DNA of 64,000 bases, from positions 298,015-362,014 of the forward strand of contig CALMII010000020.1 in NCBI GenBank assembly GCA_937864115.1, written 5' to 3'. Every line of letters begins with the position of its first letter. Position 1 is the first letter of the stretch. The notes below the pieces were generated by a model that was given only the letters and a program-made list of their open reading frames with translations, did not search any database and was not told where the DNA came from. The DNA is from an uncultured Steroidobacter sp. GTDB taxonomy: Bacteria; Pseudomonadota; Gammaproteobacteria; Steroidobacterales; Steroidobacteraceae. The translations under genes were made by a program, and so were the position numbers. Shown in pieces: positions 16,492-24,548 of the stretch.

Positions 16492-17436
16492 ATGAGCAAG
16501 GCACTGGAATCCTTCGAACGCAGACTGCAACAGGAACTCGGCAGCGTCGTGGTCGGGCTGCAGCCCGTCGTGCGGGCCCTTGCGATTGCGATCGTCGCGC
16601 GCGGTCACGTGCTGCTGCAGGGCGCGCCGGGTCTCGGCAAGACGCTGCTGAGCAAGGCGTTCGCCGCCAGCCTCGGCGGCACGTTCAAGCGCGTGCAGGG
16701 AACGTCCGACCTAATGCCGGCCGACATCACGGGCGTGCACGTCTTCGATGCCGAGCGCAAGGATTTCACGTTCCGTCACGGTCCCGTGTTTGCGGACGTG
16801 CTGCTGGTCGACGAAGTGAATCGCGCCGGGCCGAAGACACAATCGGCGCTGCTCGAAGCGATGGAGGAGCGTCAGGTCACGGTCGATCGTCACAACTACT
16901 CGCTGCCGCCGAATTTCCTCGTCGTGGCCACGCAGAATCCGCGCGAGTTCGAAGGCACGTATCCGTTGCCCGAATCGCAGCTCGACCGCTTCATGCTGCG
17001 TGTCGATCTCGGCTATCCGCAGCGCGACGACGAACTGGCGATCCTCGCCCGTTACGGCAATGTCGATGCGCATGCATCCGGCACGTCGCAGCAGCCGATC
17101 GGTGCCGAGGCGATCGAGGCGGCGCGTGCCGAGGTCGAATCCATCCATGTCGCGCCCGAACTGTCGGGCTACGTGGTCGATATCGCCGCCGCTTCGCGCT
17201 CGCACGCGCATGTGAGTCTCGGCCTCTCGACGCGCGGTGTGCTGGCATTGCTGCGCGCTGCGCGGATTGCTGCCGGCATGCGCGGCGCCGACTTCGTAAC
17301 GCCCGACGACGTGAAGCAGGTCGCGCCGCTGGTGATTCCGCACCGCCTGATGCTCGCTTCCGATGCCGTGCTCGAAGGTGTGACCGAACAGGTGATCACG
17401 CAGCGGCTGCTGGATCAGACGCCGGTGCCGAGATGA
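16492..17436 (+). CDS. MoxR-family AAA+ ATPase
   Basis: 314 residues from the ATG at 16492 (GGAAGA upstream); an earlier in-frame ATG at 16447 lies inside the previous gene. Walker A GAPGLGKT (44-51), Walker B LLVDEVNRA, sensor 1 VVATQNP (then REFEGTYPLPESQLDRF) and the MoxR-typical RTxSALLEAMEE-like KTQSALLEAMEERQVTV are all present. MoxR ATPases act as chaperones that insert metals or mature substrate proteins, usually von Willebrand A-domain proteins. Here the partner is DUF58 (the next gene), whose C-terminal half contains a vWA-like domain. A foldback of CTACAGG words separates the two. Confidence 0.93.
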   Translation: MSKALESFERRLQQELGSVVVGLQPVVRALAIAIVARGHVLLQGAPGLGKTLLSKAFAASLGGTFKRVQGTSDLMPADITGVHVFDAERKDFTFRHGPVFADVLLVDEVNRAGPKTQSALLEAMEERQVTVDRHNYSLPPNFLVVATQNPREFEGTYPLPESQLDRFMLRVDLGYPQRDDELAILARYGNVDAHASGTSQQPIGAEAIEAARAEVESIHVAPELSGYVVDIAAASRSHAHVSLGLSTRGVLALLRAARIAAGMRGADFVTPDDVKQVAPLVIPHRLMLASDAVLEGVTEQVITQRLLDQTPVPR

Positions 17437-17524
17437 GGAGACAGGCTACAGGCTACAGGCCACAGGCGGGTGTTGGTTCCGGCTCTGGCTGTAGCCTGTA
17501 GCCTGTCTCCTGTAGCCTGCCCCC
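17437..17524. repeat. Foldback with iterated CTACAGG / CCTGTAG words
   Basis: GGAGACAGGCTACAGGCTAC... (17437-17466) against CTGTAGCCTGTAGCCTGTCTCCTG... (17489-17524). It interrupts an otherwise tight operon between moxR and the DUF58 gene, and ends 1 base before the DUF58 ATG, so it must form or contain the upstream ribosome-binding region. Confidence 0.9.
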
Positions 17525-17525
17525 A

Positions 17526-18824
17526 ATGAGCCTGCGCCAGAACGCCTTCGTGCTCGCCGTGCTGACGGCCCTCGTCGCCATCATGGGCGCGTGGAGCGGC
17601 GATGCGACGCTCGCAGGCCTGTGGCGTCTGCCGCTCGGGTTGCTGCTGCTCGGGCTCGCCTATGAAGGCTGGATGACGACGCGTGCGCATCTCGGCCTGA
17701 CCATCGAACCCGATCAACGCGGCATTCTCGGACGCGGCGGGTCGCTGCAGATCAGCGTGCAGCATCAGCTGCACCGCGACGCGCTGGTGGAACTCGCGCC
17801 TGATGCGCCCGCGCTGGTGGAAGTCGATCCAACCGTGCAGCTGCTCATCGCGCCCGCCGGTGCACCAGCGCACACGCATCTGCGCATCACGCCACGCCGA
17901 CTGGGCGAGCACGCCTGGCCCGCCATCCGCACGCGCATCGCCGGGCCGCTTGGCCTCGCCTGGTGGCCGAAGCGGCTCGCGACGGATTTCAGGCTGCAGG
18001 TCATGCCCGAAGTGCTGCGCGACGATGCGCGCCGTGCGGGCGCCGTGTCATCGGGTGCCAAGCCGCGCCAGCTCGCGGGCACGGGTTCGGAGGTACTGCA
18101 ACTGCGCGACTATCGCGCCGGCGATCCGCAGCAGCTCATCGACTGGAAAGCGACCGCCCGCAGCGGCCGCCTCGTCAGTCGCGACTTCTCCGAAGACCAG
18201 CATCTGGAGATCGTGATCGCCATCGACGCCGGACGCACCGGCGCATTGCGTGCCGGCGATCTGGACCGCTTCGGGCACTACGCGAATCTCGCGGCGCGCT
18301 TTGCCGAGCATGCCATCGCGCAGGACGACCGCGTCGGCCTCGTGCTGTTCGCCGATCGACCGCTCGCGGCCCTGGCGCCGGGACGCGGCACGAGCGCCGT
18401 GGTGCGCATCCGCAGACTGCTCGCGGCCTCGAAACCGGTGCAGGCGGAATCCAATCCGCTCAACGCGGCCCTGCGCATCCGCTCGCTCGTCCGGCATCGC
18501 AGCCTCGTCGTGCTGCTGACCGATCTCGATGATGCGACGGTTGCCGGCCAGCTCGCTTCAGCGGCGCGACTGCTGCTGCCCAAGCACCTGCCGCTGATTG
18601 CCGGCCTCGCCAGTCCCGAAGCCGAAAACATGCGGCACGCCGTGGCGCATTCGTGGCTCGATCCGTACGAATCGCTCGCGGCGCAGGAGTACTGTGCGCG
18701 CCTCGAACGCAACGTGCTGGCGCTGCGGGCGCTGGGTGCGCCCGCGGTACTCGCACGACCGGATCAACTCGAACGCGCCGTGTTCGATGCGTATGCGGGG
18801 TTCAGGCAGCGGCGACGGGTGTGA
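17526..18824 (+). CDS. DUF58 domain protein
   Basis: 432 residues. Two N-terminal membrane helices (AFVLAVLTALVAIMGAW and LWRLPLGLLLLGLAYEGW) lead to a beta-rich region and then the DUF58 signature LRDYRAGDPQQLIDWKATARSGRLVSRDFSEDQ (about 193-225). The rest is vWA-like (IVIAIDAGRTGALRAGDLDRF ... VGLVLFAD ... LVVLLTDLDD), with a MIDAS-like DxG rather than the strict DxSxS. DUF58 proteins are the standard partner of MoxR ATPases. No ribosome binding site other than the foldback edge (CCTGCCCCCA) lies before the ATG, so expression may depend on that structure. It is last in the operon. Confidence 0.9.
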   Translation: MSLRQNAFVLAVLTALVAIMGAWSGDATLAGLWRLPLGLLLLGLAYEGWMTTRAHLGLTIEPDQRGILGRGGSLQISVQHQLHRDALVELAPDAPALVEVDPTVQLLIAPAGAPAHTHLRITPRRLGEHAWPAIRTRIAGPLGLAWWPKRLATDFRLQVMPEVLRDDARRAGAVSSGAKPRQLAGTGSEVLQLRDYRAGDPQQLIDWKATARSGRLVSRDFSEDQHLEIVIAIDAGRTGALRAGDLDRFGHYANLAARFAEHAIAQDDRVGLVLFADRPLAALAPGRGTSAVVRIRRLLAASKPVQAESNPLNAALRIRSLVRHRSLVVLLTDLDDATVAGQLASAARLLLPKHLPLIAGLASPEAENMRHAVAHSWLDPYESLAAQEYCARLERNVLALRALGAPAVLARPDQLERAVFDAYAGFRQRRRV

Positions 18825-18841
18825 GGGTGGCGGTGCTTACT

Positions 18842-18935
18842 GTAGGTCAGGCTTTAGCCTGACTCTTTTCAGGCCGGCTGAAGCCGGCCCCACAGGCAGA
18901 GCAAATCCTCAAGTCAGTGCCACTGGGTTGAAGCC
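18842..18935. repeat. REP-like pair plus a shared downstream tail
   Basis: The pair GTAG ... CCAC spans 18842-18893. It is followed by GCAGAGCAAATCCTCAAGTC (from about 18896) and a third half-hairpin (GGGTTGAAGCCCGGGCTCCAC). The segment 18842-18927 is nearly identical to 48837-48922, so this is a longer dispersed element of about 85 bp. Confidence 0.85.
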
Positions 18936-18965
18936 CGGGCTCCACAGGAAGAAGGCTCCTGCAAC

Positions 18966-19151
18966 CTACTCCGGTTCCGATTCCCTGGACGGGGGCGTTC
19001 CTGACCCGATCCGCCCCGCCTTCCGCAACGCCTCGCGCAGCACATACTCGATCTGCGCATTCACGCTGCGCAGTTCATCCGCCGCCCATCCCTGTACGGC
19101 ATCGAGAACCTCGCTGCTGATGCGCAGCGGATACGCTTTTTTCTCTGCCAA
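18966..19151 (-). CDS. Ribbon-helix-helix (Arc-like) DNA-binding protein, 61 aa
   Basis: 61 residues: a short beta-strand ([11 protein letters not shown]) followed by two helices ([27 protein letters not shown]), the typical Arc/MetJ-like arrangement in which PLRI forms the DNA-contacting strand of a dimer. It starts 14 bp after the SPFH gene stop on the same strand, so the two are probably cotranscribed. Small RHH proteins next to SPFH genes are probably local regulators; a perfect inverted repeat at 20067-20083, before the SPFH gene, is a plausible binding site. No toxin gene is adjacent, so an antitoxin role is unsupported. Confidence 0.82.
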   Translation of the reverse strand: MAEKKAYPLRISSEVLDAVQGWAADELRSVNAQIEYVLREALRKAGRIGSGTPPSRESEPE

Positions 19152-19165
19152 AACGACTTACGACG

Positions 19166-20026
19166 TCAGTTGTAAAGCGTGCCGGTGTTGACGATCGGCT
19201 GCGTGCCGCGCTCGCCGCACAGGACCACGAGCAGGTTCGACACCATCGCGGCCTTGCGCTCCTCGTCGAGATGCACGACGCCCTTCTGCGCCAGCTGCTC
19301 CAGCGCCATGTGCACCATCGAGACCGCGCCTTCGACGATGCGCGTGCGGGCCGAGATGATGGCCGCCGCCTGCTGCCGCTGCAGCATCGCCTGCGCGATC
19401 TCCGGTGCGTAGGCGAGATGGCTGACCCGTGCTTCCAGCACCGTGACGCCGGCTTTCGCGAGCCGCTCCTCGATCTCCTCGCGCAGATGCGAATTGACCT
19501 CCGTGGCATGCGAGCGCAGCGCGATCTTGCCGTCGTCGTGCGAATCGTAGGGATGACTCGTGGCCATCTGGCGCAGCGCCGATTCCGCCTGCACCTGCAC
19601 GAAGTTCTCGTAGCTGTCGACGTTGAAGATCGCTTCGGCCGCGTCGTGCACGCACCACACGACCACCGCGGCGATCTCGATCGGCGAGCCGTCGAGTTCG
19701 TTCACCTTGAGCTTGCCCGATTCGAAATTGCGCACGCGCAGACTCACCGGCTTCTTGGTGTAGAGCGGATTGGCCCAGCGCGGGCCGCTGTTGCGTTCGA
19801 CGCCGACGTAGCGGCCGAAGAACTGCAGGACCGCCGCCGTGTTCGGCTGCACGATGAAGAATCCCAGCCAGAGCACGCCGATCAGCAGGAGCAGCAGCCC
19901 GCCCGCGATCGGCAGCCGCTGTTCGGCGAGCGTCAGGACGATCCACCAGCCCGTGAGCAGCGTGGCCGCCGCCAGCACGATCACCATGGGCACGCCCGGA
20001 AGGGTTCTGACTTGTCGCTCCTGCAT
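19166..20026 (-). CDS. SPFH/Band 7 domain membrane protein
   Basis: 286 residues from the ATG at 20026 (AAGG 6-9 bases upstream); a longer in-frame start at 20098 would run through the palindromic promoter region. Two adjacent membrane helices near the N-terminus (MVIVLAAATLLTGWWIVL and LLLLIGVLWLGFFIV) precede the SPFH domain: FFGRYVGVERNSGPRWANPL, VSLRVRNFESGKLKVNELDGSPIEIAAVVVW, and a coiled region (EEIEERLAKAGVTVLEARVSHLAYAPEIAQAMLQRQQAAA). SPFH proteins oligomerise at membranes and organise microdomains or protect against membrane stress. It is cotranscribed with the RHH gene. Confidence 0.93.
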   Translation of the reverse strand: MQERQVRTLPGVPMVIVLAAATLLTGWWIVLTLAEQRLPIAGGLLLLLIGVLWLGFFIVQPNTAAVLQFFGRYVGVERNSGPRWANPLYTKKPVSLRVRNFESGKLKVNELDGSPIEIAAVVVWCVHDAAEAIFNVDSYENFVQVQAESALRQMATSHPYDSHDDGKIALRSHATEVNSHLREEIEERLAKAGVTVLEARVSHLAYAPEIAQAMLQRQQAAAIISARTRIVEGAVSMVHMALEQLAQKGVVHLDEERKAAMVSNLLVVLCGERGTQPIVNTGTLYN

Positions 20027-20066
20027 GGCCTTGCTCCCGCTCTTGCTGTGTGTTGTGTGCCGGAAA

Positions 20067-20083
20067 GATATCAAAATGATATC
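20067..20083. promoter_or_regulatory. Perfect 7-bp inverted repeat, candidate operator (GATATCA-aaa-TGATATC)
   Basis: GATATCAAAATGATATC, AT-rich in GC-rich surroundings, lies 40 bp before the SPFH start and about 45 bp from the SpoIIM stop. Likely an operator for the SPFH-RHH unit; the RHH protein itself or an unlinked repressor could bind it. Confidence 0.65.
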
Positions 20084-20127
20084 TATCAGCAAGGACAATC
20101 TGGCGATGAGGTCAAGTCATTGATTCT

Positions 20128-21123
20128 TCAGGAGGGAATGGTCGCACCCGGCTCGGGCTTGCGCCCGAACAGTCGTCCGGTAAGGGCGGCGACCATCACC
20201 ACCGCATAGCCGAACCCCACGATCACGCGGTTGATCATCGGGAAATCCGGGTCGGGCGAGAGATAGCCCTCGATGAAACCGCAGCCGACCAGGAGCAGCG
20301 CGCACAGCACCAGCAGACGACTGGTGCGCGCCGTGGCGTGCTGGAACGATTCGCGCCGCGTGCCATGCGTCGGGCGGATCAGCGATTCGCCGAGCATCAC
20401 GCCCGCCGCGCCGGCAATGCAGATCACCGACAGTTCGACCACGCCGTGTGCCGTCACGAACTTGAGCAGTTCGCCCGCCATGCCGTGCTGATGCGTGAAG
20501 GCGAAGATGCCGCCGAGCATCAGGCCGTTCATGCCGATGATGTAGAACGTGCCGAGTCCGAAGAAGACGCCGACTACGAATGCGGTCAGGCTGACGACGA
20601 TGTTGTTGGTGAGGATGCCCACCGACAGCACCGATGACGGCATGACATTGAGCAGACCTTCCGTCCACAGCTTGCCGCCCTCGACGCCGTTGATCATTTC
20701 CTCGCTCGCCAGCAGGCCGATGAGTTCCGGATAACTCGAGACCAGCCACCAGCCCGCCGCGGCGCTGAGCGCGAACAGCAGACCGACCCACTGGATGGTG
20801 AAGCGCAGGTCATGCACCACTTCCGGAATTTCCTCGCGGAACAGCGTGCGCAGCCGCGCGCGCCAGTCGTGCGGCTTGCGATAGATGATGGCGTGCAGTT
20901 TCGCGTAACGCGCTTCGAGCGCGCGCGTCACGCGGCTGCCGGGCAGGATGCGGCGTGCAATCGACAGATCGCGACCGAGTGCGCGGTACATCTCCATCGC
21001 GTGCAGCGCGTCGGCCGTCGTGTGATCGCGCTGGCGTTCCAGCCGGTCGAGCTGCGGCAATACCTGCTGCCAGGTTTCGATGCGCGAGTTGAGCCACGCC
21101 TGCAGACCGGCTTCGCTACTCAT
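20128..21123 (-). CDS. Stage II sporulation protein M-like (SpoIIM) membrane protein
   Basis: 331 residues. A cytoplasmic N-terminal region of about 105 residues (LNSRIETWQQVLPQLDRLERQR, helical) is followed by a membrane domain of the SpoIIM family: SVGILTNNIVVSLTAFVVGVFFGLGTFYIIGMNG, GIFAFTHQHG and VTAHGVVELSVICIAGAAGVMLGE. In sporulating Firmicutes SpoIIM works with a hydrolase complex during engulfment, but this family is widespread in non-sporulators beside RDD, MoxR and DUF58 genes, where its role is unknown. It overlaps the upstream RDD gene by 4 bp, so translation is coupled. It belongs functionally with the convergent MoxR operon. Confidence 0.9.
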   Translation of the reverse strand: MSSEAGLQAWLNSRIETWQQVLPQLDRLERQRDHTTADALHAMEMYRALGRDLSIARRILPGSRVTRALEARYAKLHAIIYRKPHDWRARLRTLFREEIPEVVHDLRFTIQWVGLLFALSAAAGWWLVSSYPELIGLLASEEMINGVEGGKLWTEGLLNVMPSSVLSVGILTNNIVVSLTAFVVGVFFGLGTFYIIGMNGLMLGGIFAFTHQHGMAGELLKFVTAHGVVELSVICIAGAAGVMLGESLIRPTHGTRRESFQHATARTSRLLVLCALLLVGCGFIEGYLSPDPDFPMINRVIVGFGYAVVMVAALTGRLFGRKPEPGATIPS

Positions 21124-21869
21124 GCGCGTGCCGTCCCTTTGAGCAGTGCCTGCAGATGCGAGCGCAGTTGCGGCGAGGTCTGCAGCAGCAGCGCCTCGGT
21201 CGATGCCGCCGGATCGACGCGCAGGATCAGCGAGCGGGCGATGTTCGCGCGCATCGTGTCATCCAGCGTCCACCAGCGATCCAGCAGCTCGTGAATGAGA
21301 TCGGCGGACTGCGGCGACAGTCCGTTCTCGGGCGTGTCGTTGCGCAGGCCATCGAAGGACTTCACCGCGCCGGCATCGTCGTGGACCAGCAGCGTGCCGG
21401 CCGCCAGATCGCCGATACGCACGTGCTGTTCCGTGAAGATCACGACGCCGAGACCCAGCAGGTAGACGAAGGGCAGGCTGTCGACCAGCCGGAAGACATT
21501 GCGCAGGAGCAGGGCGCCGGCGCCGGGAATGTCGCCGGTCCGCGAGACGATGCGCACACCGGCCATGCGCTTGCCGGGCGTGCTGCCGCGCATGACGATT
21601 TCCAGGATCGGGTGATACAGGAAGTAGATGACCGTCGTCGGAATCCAGATCGCGAGTTGCCCCATGCCGCCGCGCGGCGTGCTGTCATCGAACAGGTTCA
21701 GCGAGCCGGCGCGGATGAACAGGGCGGTGAACAGCCACGCCAGCGCCAGCACCAGGCGGATGTGCCAGTCGATGACGAAGGCGTAGCTGCGACTGCCGGC
21801 GCCCGCGATGCGCAGTTCGACGTCGACGCCGGTGACGCTCTGCAGGGTGATGGTCGGAGTGGAAGCCAT
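21120..21869 (-). CDS. RDD family membrane protein
   Basis: 249 residues. It begins [32 protein letters not shown], the typical start of the RDD proteins found beside SpoIIM and MoxR; the usual RxxAxxxD appears as RSYAFVID. Three or four membrane helices follow ([46 protein letters not shown]), then a conserved loop [19 protein letters not shown] and a C-terminal cytoplasmic helical tail. RDD proteins are thought to be transporters or membrane-complex parts; no specific substrate is known for this class. It is the first gene of the two-gene RDD-SpoIIM operon. Confidence 0.9.
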   Translation of the reverse strand: MASTPTITLQSVTGVDVELRIAGAGSRSYAFVIDWHIRLVLALAWLFTALFIRAGSLNLFDDSTPRGGMGQLAIWIPTTVIYFLYHPILEIVMRGSTPGKRMAGVRIVSRTGDIPGAGALLLRNVFRLVDSLPFVYLLGLGVVIFTEQHVRIGDLAAGTLLVHDDAGAVKSFDGLRNDTPENGLSPQSADLIHELLDRWWTLDDTMRANIARSLILRVDPAASTEALLLQTSPQLRSHLQALLKGTARA

Positions 21870-21942
21870 GGAGGGTGACGGTCCGGGTTGTCGTCGTCGT
21901 TTGTCCGTACCCTACACGGTCCGCGTCACCGCTTGCACGTCC

Positions 21943-23025
21943 TCATTCGACGATCCTTGCCAGCTGTTCCGCCTGGTATTCCTGCTGCAGCGGCTGGATC
22001 ACGGGTTCCAGCTCGCCGTTCATGACGTCGGCGAGCTTGTACAACGTCAGATTGATGCGGTGATCGGTCACGCGCCCCTGCGGGAAGTTGTAGGTGCGGA
22101 TGCGTTCGGAACGATCGCCCGAGCCGACCTGCGACTTGCGCGACTGGGCTTCGGCCTGATCGCGCTTCTCCTGTTCCGCCGTCATCAGGCGCGCCTTCAA
22201 CAATGACATCGCGCGCGAACGGTTCTTGTGCTGCGAGCGTTCGTCCTGGCATTCGACCACGATGCCGGTGGGCAGATGCGTGATGCGGATCGCCGAGTCC
22301 GTCTTGTTGACGTGCTGGCCGCCGGCACCCGAGGACCGGAACGTGTCGATGCGCAGCTCCGCCGGATTCAGATCGATCGCTTCGATCTCCGCCAGCTCCG
22401 GCAGGATGGCTACCGTGCAGGCGGACGTATGAATGCGTCCCTGCGCTTCCGTCGCCGGCACGCGCTGCACGCGATGCGTGCCCGCTTCGAATTTCAGGCG
22501 CGAGAAGGCGCCGCGACCGACGATACGGCTGATCACTTCCTTGTAGCCGCCGTGTTCGCCCGCGCTTTCGGAAAGCACTTCGACCTTCCAGCCCTGACCG
22601 TCCGCATAGCGCGAATACATGCGGAACAGGTCGCCTGCGAAGATCGCGGCCTCGTCGCCGCCCGTGCCGGCGCGCACTTCGAGATAGATGTTGCTTTCGT
22701 CGCGCGCGTCCTTCGGCAGCAGCAGTTTCGCCAGTTCGCCGCTTTCGTCGTCGATGCGCTCGTTCAGGCTTTTCAGTTCCTCCTGTCCGAGTTCGCGCAT
22801 CTCCGCGTCGTCGCCGTCCGCCATTTCCTGTGCGTGCGCGCGTTCGCCCAGCAGTTGCTGATAGTCGCGATAGCGCGTGACGACGGGTTCGAGCTTCGCG
22901 TATTCCATCGACAGCTCGCGAAACTTGTCGTTGTTGGCGATGACCTGCGGGTCGGCGAGCAGCCCGCTCACTTCCTCGTGCCGCTCGACGAGCTTTTCCA
23001 GTTTGTTGCGGATCGAATCTTTCAT
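21943..23025 (-). CDS. prfA: Peptide chain release factor 1
   Basis: 360 residues, standard length. RF1 recognises UAA and UAG and triggers hydrolysis of peptidyl-tRNA. The catalytic GGQ lies at 235-237 in [15 protein letters not shown], the codon-recognition PAT tripeptide at 190-192, and [14 protein letters not shown] at about 116-129. It follows hemA on the same strand, the usual gammaproteobacterial order, but the junction carries a 140-bp foldback. PrmC, which methylates its GGQ glutamine, is encoded about 12 kb away. Confidence 0.97.
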   Translation of the reverse strand: MKDSIRNKLEKLVERHEEVSGLLADPQVIANNDKFRELSMEYAKLEPVVTRYRDYQQLLGERAHAQEMADGDDAEMRELGQEELKSLNERIDDESGELAKLLLPKDARDESNIYLEVRAGTGGDEAAIFAGDLFRMYSRYADGQGWKVEVLSESAGEHGGYKEVISRIVGRGAFSRLKFEAGTHRVQRVPATEAQGRIHTSACTVAILPELAEIEAIDLNPAELRIDTFRSSGAGGQHVNKTDSAIRITHLPTGIVVECQDERSQHKNRSRAMSLLKARLMTAEQEKRDQAEAQSRKSQVGSGDRSERIRTYNFPQGRVTDHRINLTLYKLADVMNGELEPVIQPLQQEYQAEQLARIVE

Positions 23026-23037
23026 GAAGAAGAAATC

Positions 23038-23178
23038 AGAAGATCTCCACGGGGAACACGGGGATCACGGGGTAAGAAAAACTGAAGCTCATGGGTACAG
23101 GGCAACAGGCGGTCAGCGGACTGACGTTTTTTCTGTTTCCGCCCCGTGCTCCCCGTGTCCCCCGTGGAGATCTTCTCC
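23038..23178. repeat. Foldback with CACGGGGA words between hemA and prfA
   Basis: AGAAGATCTCCACGGGGAAC... (23038-23072) and its inverse (23142-23178). A small hairpin GTCAG-CGGA-CTGAC (23112-23125) lies inside and includes the hemA stop. The right arm is translated as the tail of HemA. A third copy of the arm lies at 708-743. Confidence 0.92.
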
Positions 23179-24459
23179 TTCGGGTCTTGTCTGTTCGGAC
23201 ACGAGCAGTGCCTTCGCCGCCGCGACGATCTCCGCATCGCCGCGTTCGGCGGCTTCGCGCAGGCGCTGGCTGGGGCCGTGCAGCAGGCGGTTGGTGAGGG
23301 TCGCGGCGAGGAAGTCGATGACTTCGCCTGCGTCGCGGCCGGCGGCGAGCATGCGGCGGGCCTGTTCGGTCGTCTGCGAACGCAGCACGTCGGCATCGTG
23401 ACGCAGTTGCCGGATCGTGGGCACGGCATCGAGCGTCTTGAGCTGCTGTTCGAACTGTGCGATTTCGGCGGCGATCATCTGGCCGGCATCGCGCGCCGCT
23501 TCGCGGCGCGATTCGATGTTTTCGTTGACGACGTTCTGCAGGTCATCGACCGTGAACAGGTAGACGTCTTCGAGTTTCGCCACTTCCGTTTCGATGTCGC
23601 GCGGTACGGCGATGTCGGCCATGAACATCGGCTTGCGACGCCGCGCGCGCAGCGCGGCACGAACGGCGTCGTAGGTGATGACCGGCGTCGGGCTCGCGGT
23701 CGAGCTGATGACGATGTCGGCTTCGGGAAGATGCGTTGCGAGCGCTTCGAGACCGATGGCGTAGCCGTCGAATTCCTTCGCCAGTTCCTGCGCGCGCTCG
23801 AGGCTGCGGTTGGCGATGATCATGCGGCGCAGACCGTTGGCGTGCAGGTGACGGGCAGCGAGTGCGATCGTCTCGCCGGCGCCGACCAGCAGGGCAGTGT
23901 GCTGATCGAAGTCCTCGAAGACGGTGCGTGCCATCGCGACGGTGGCGGAGGCGACGGAGACCGCATTGGCGCCGATGCGCGTTTCGGTGCGGACGCGTTT
24001 CGCCACGGAGAATGCGGTCTGCAGCAGGCGGTTCAGGTACGGACCGGTAACACCGTGGTCGAGCGCGGCGCGATAGGCGTCCTTCAGCTGGCCGAGGATC
24101 TGCGGCTCGCCGAGAACGAGCGAGTCGAGGCCGCAGGCAACGGAGAAGACGTGCTCGACGGCGGATCGGCCATGCAACTGATACAGCGAGTCCCTGAGGT
24201 CGAGGTTCTGCGAAGCCAGGTCATGCCAGTCGCCGAGCCAGTCGGCGACGGGTGCGCCGGGCGTGTCGGTGAAGGGATGATCGGTAAAGCAGTACAGCTC
24301 CGTGCGATTGCACGTCGACACGATGACGGATTCGCGCACGCCCGGCACTGCCTTGAGATTCCGCAATGCTTCCGGCAGATCCGTCGCCGCGAAGACGACT
24401 TTCTCGCGGATTTCGACGGGAGCGGTGCGGTGGTTGATGCCGATGACGACGAGTGTCAT
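23113..24459 (-). CDS. hemA: Glutamyl-tRNA reductase
   Basis: 448 residues. It reduces glutamyl-tRNA to glutamate-1-semialdehyde, the first step of C5 heme synthesis. The start is the ATG at 24459 giving MTLVVIGINHRTAPVEIREK; an upstream in-frame ATG at 24513 adds nothing conserved. The catalytic Cys50 lies in VSTCNRTEL, then SLVLGEPQILGQLKDAY, the NADPH-binding region LVGAGETIALAARHL and ISSTASPTPVI. After the dimerisation helices the last 20-odd residues (GEDLHGGHGEHGAETEKTSVR) are encoded by one arm of the intergenic foldback and are not part of the family, so the stop codon lies within the repeat. It is divergent from the TPR lipoprotein gene. Confidence 0.96.
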   Translation of the reverse strand: MTLVVIGINHRTAPVEIREKVVFAATDLPEALRNLKAVPGVRESVIVSTCNRTELYCFTDHPFTDTPGAPVADWLGDWHDLASQNLDLRDSLYQLHGRSAVEHVFSVACGLDSLVLGEPQILGQLKDAYRAALDHGVTGPYLNRLLQTAFSVAKRVRTETRIGANAVSVASATVAMARTVFEDFDQHTALLVGAGETIALAARHLHANGLRRMIIANRSLERAQELAKEFDGYAIGLEALATHLPEADIVISSTASPTPVITYDAVRAALRARRRKPMFMADIAVPRDIETEVAKLEDVYLFTVDDLQNVVNENIESRREAARDAGQMIAAEIAQFEQQLKTLDAVPTIRQLRHDADVLRSQTTEQARRMLAAGRDAGEVIDFLAATLTNRLLHGPSQRLREAAERGDAEIVAAAKALLVSEQTRPEGEDLHGGHGEHGAETEKTSVR

Positions 24460-24548
24460 GTGGGATATCGCGAAACGGCCGCGATTGTCCGCCGAAGGCC
24501 GGCGGGATGACAAGTTTTGCAGGGGTTCCCTGATATAGTGCCCGCACG

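Noticed and set aside
18966..19151. RHH protein as antitoxin of a toxin-antitoxin pair
   Set aside because: No toxin-sized gene is adjacent; the neighbour is a membrane SPFH protein.
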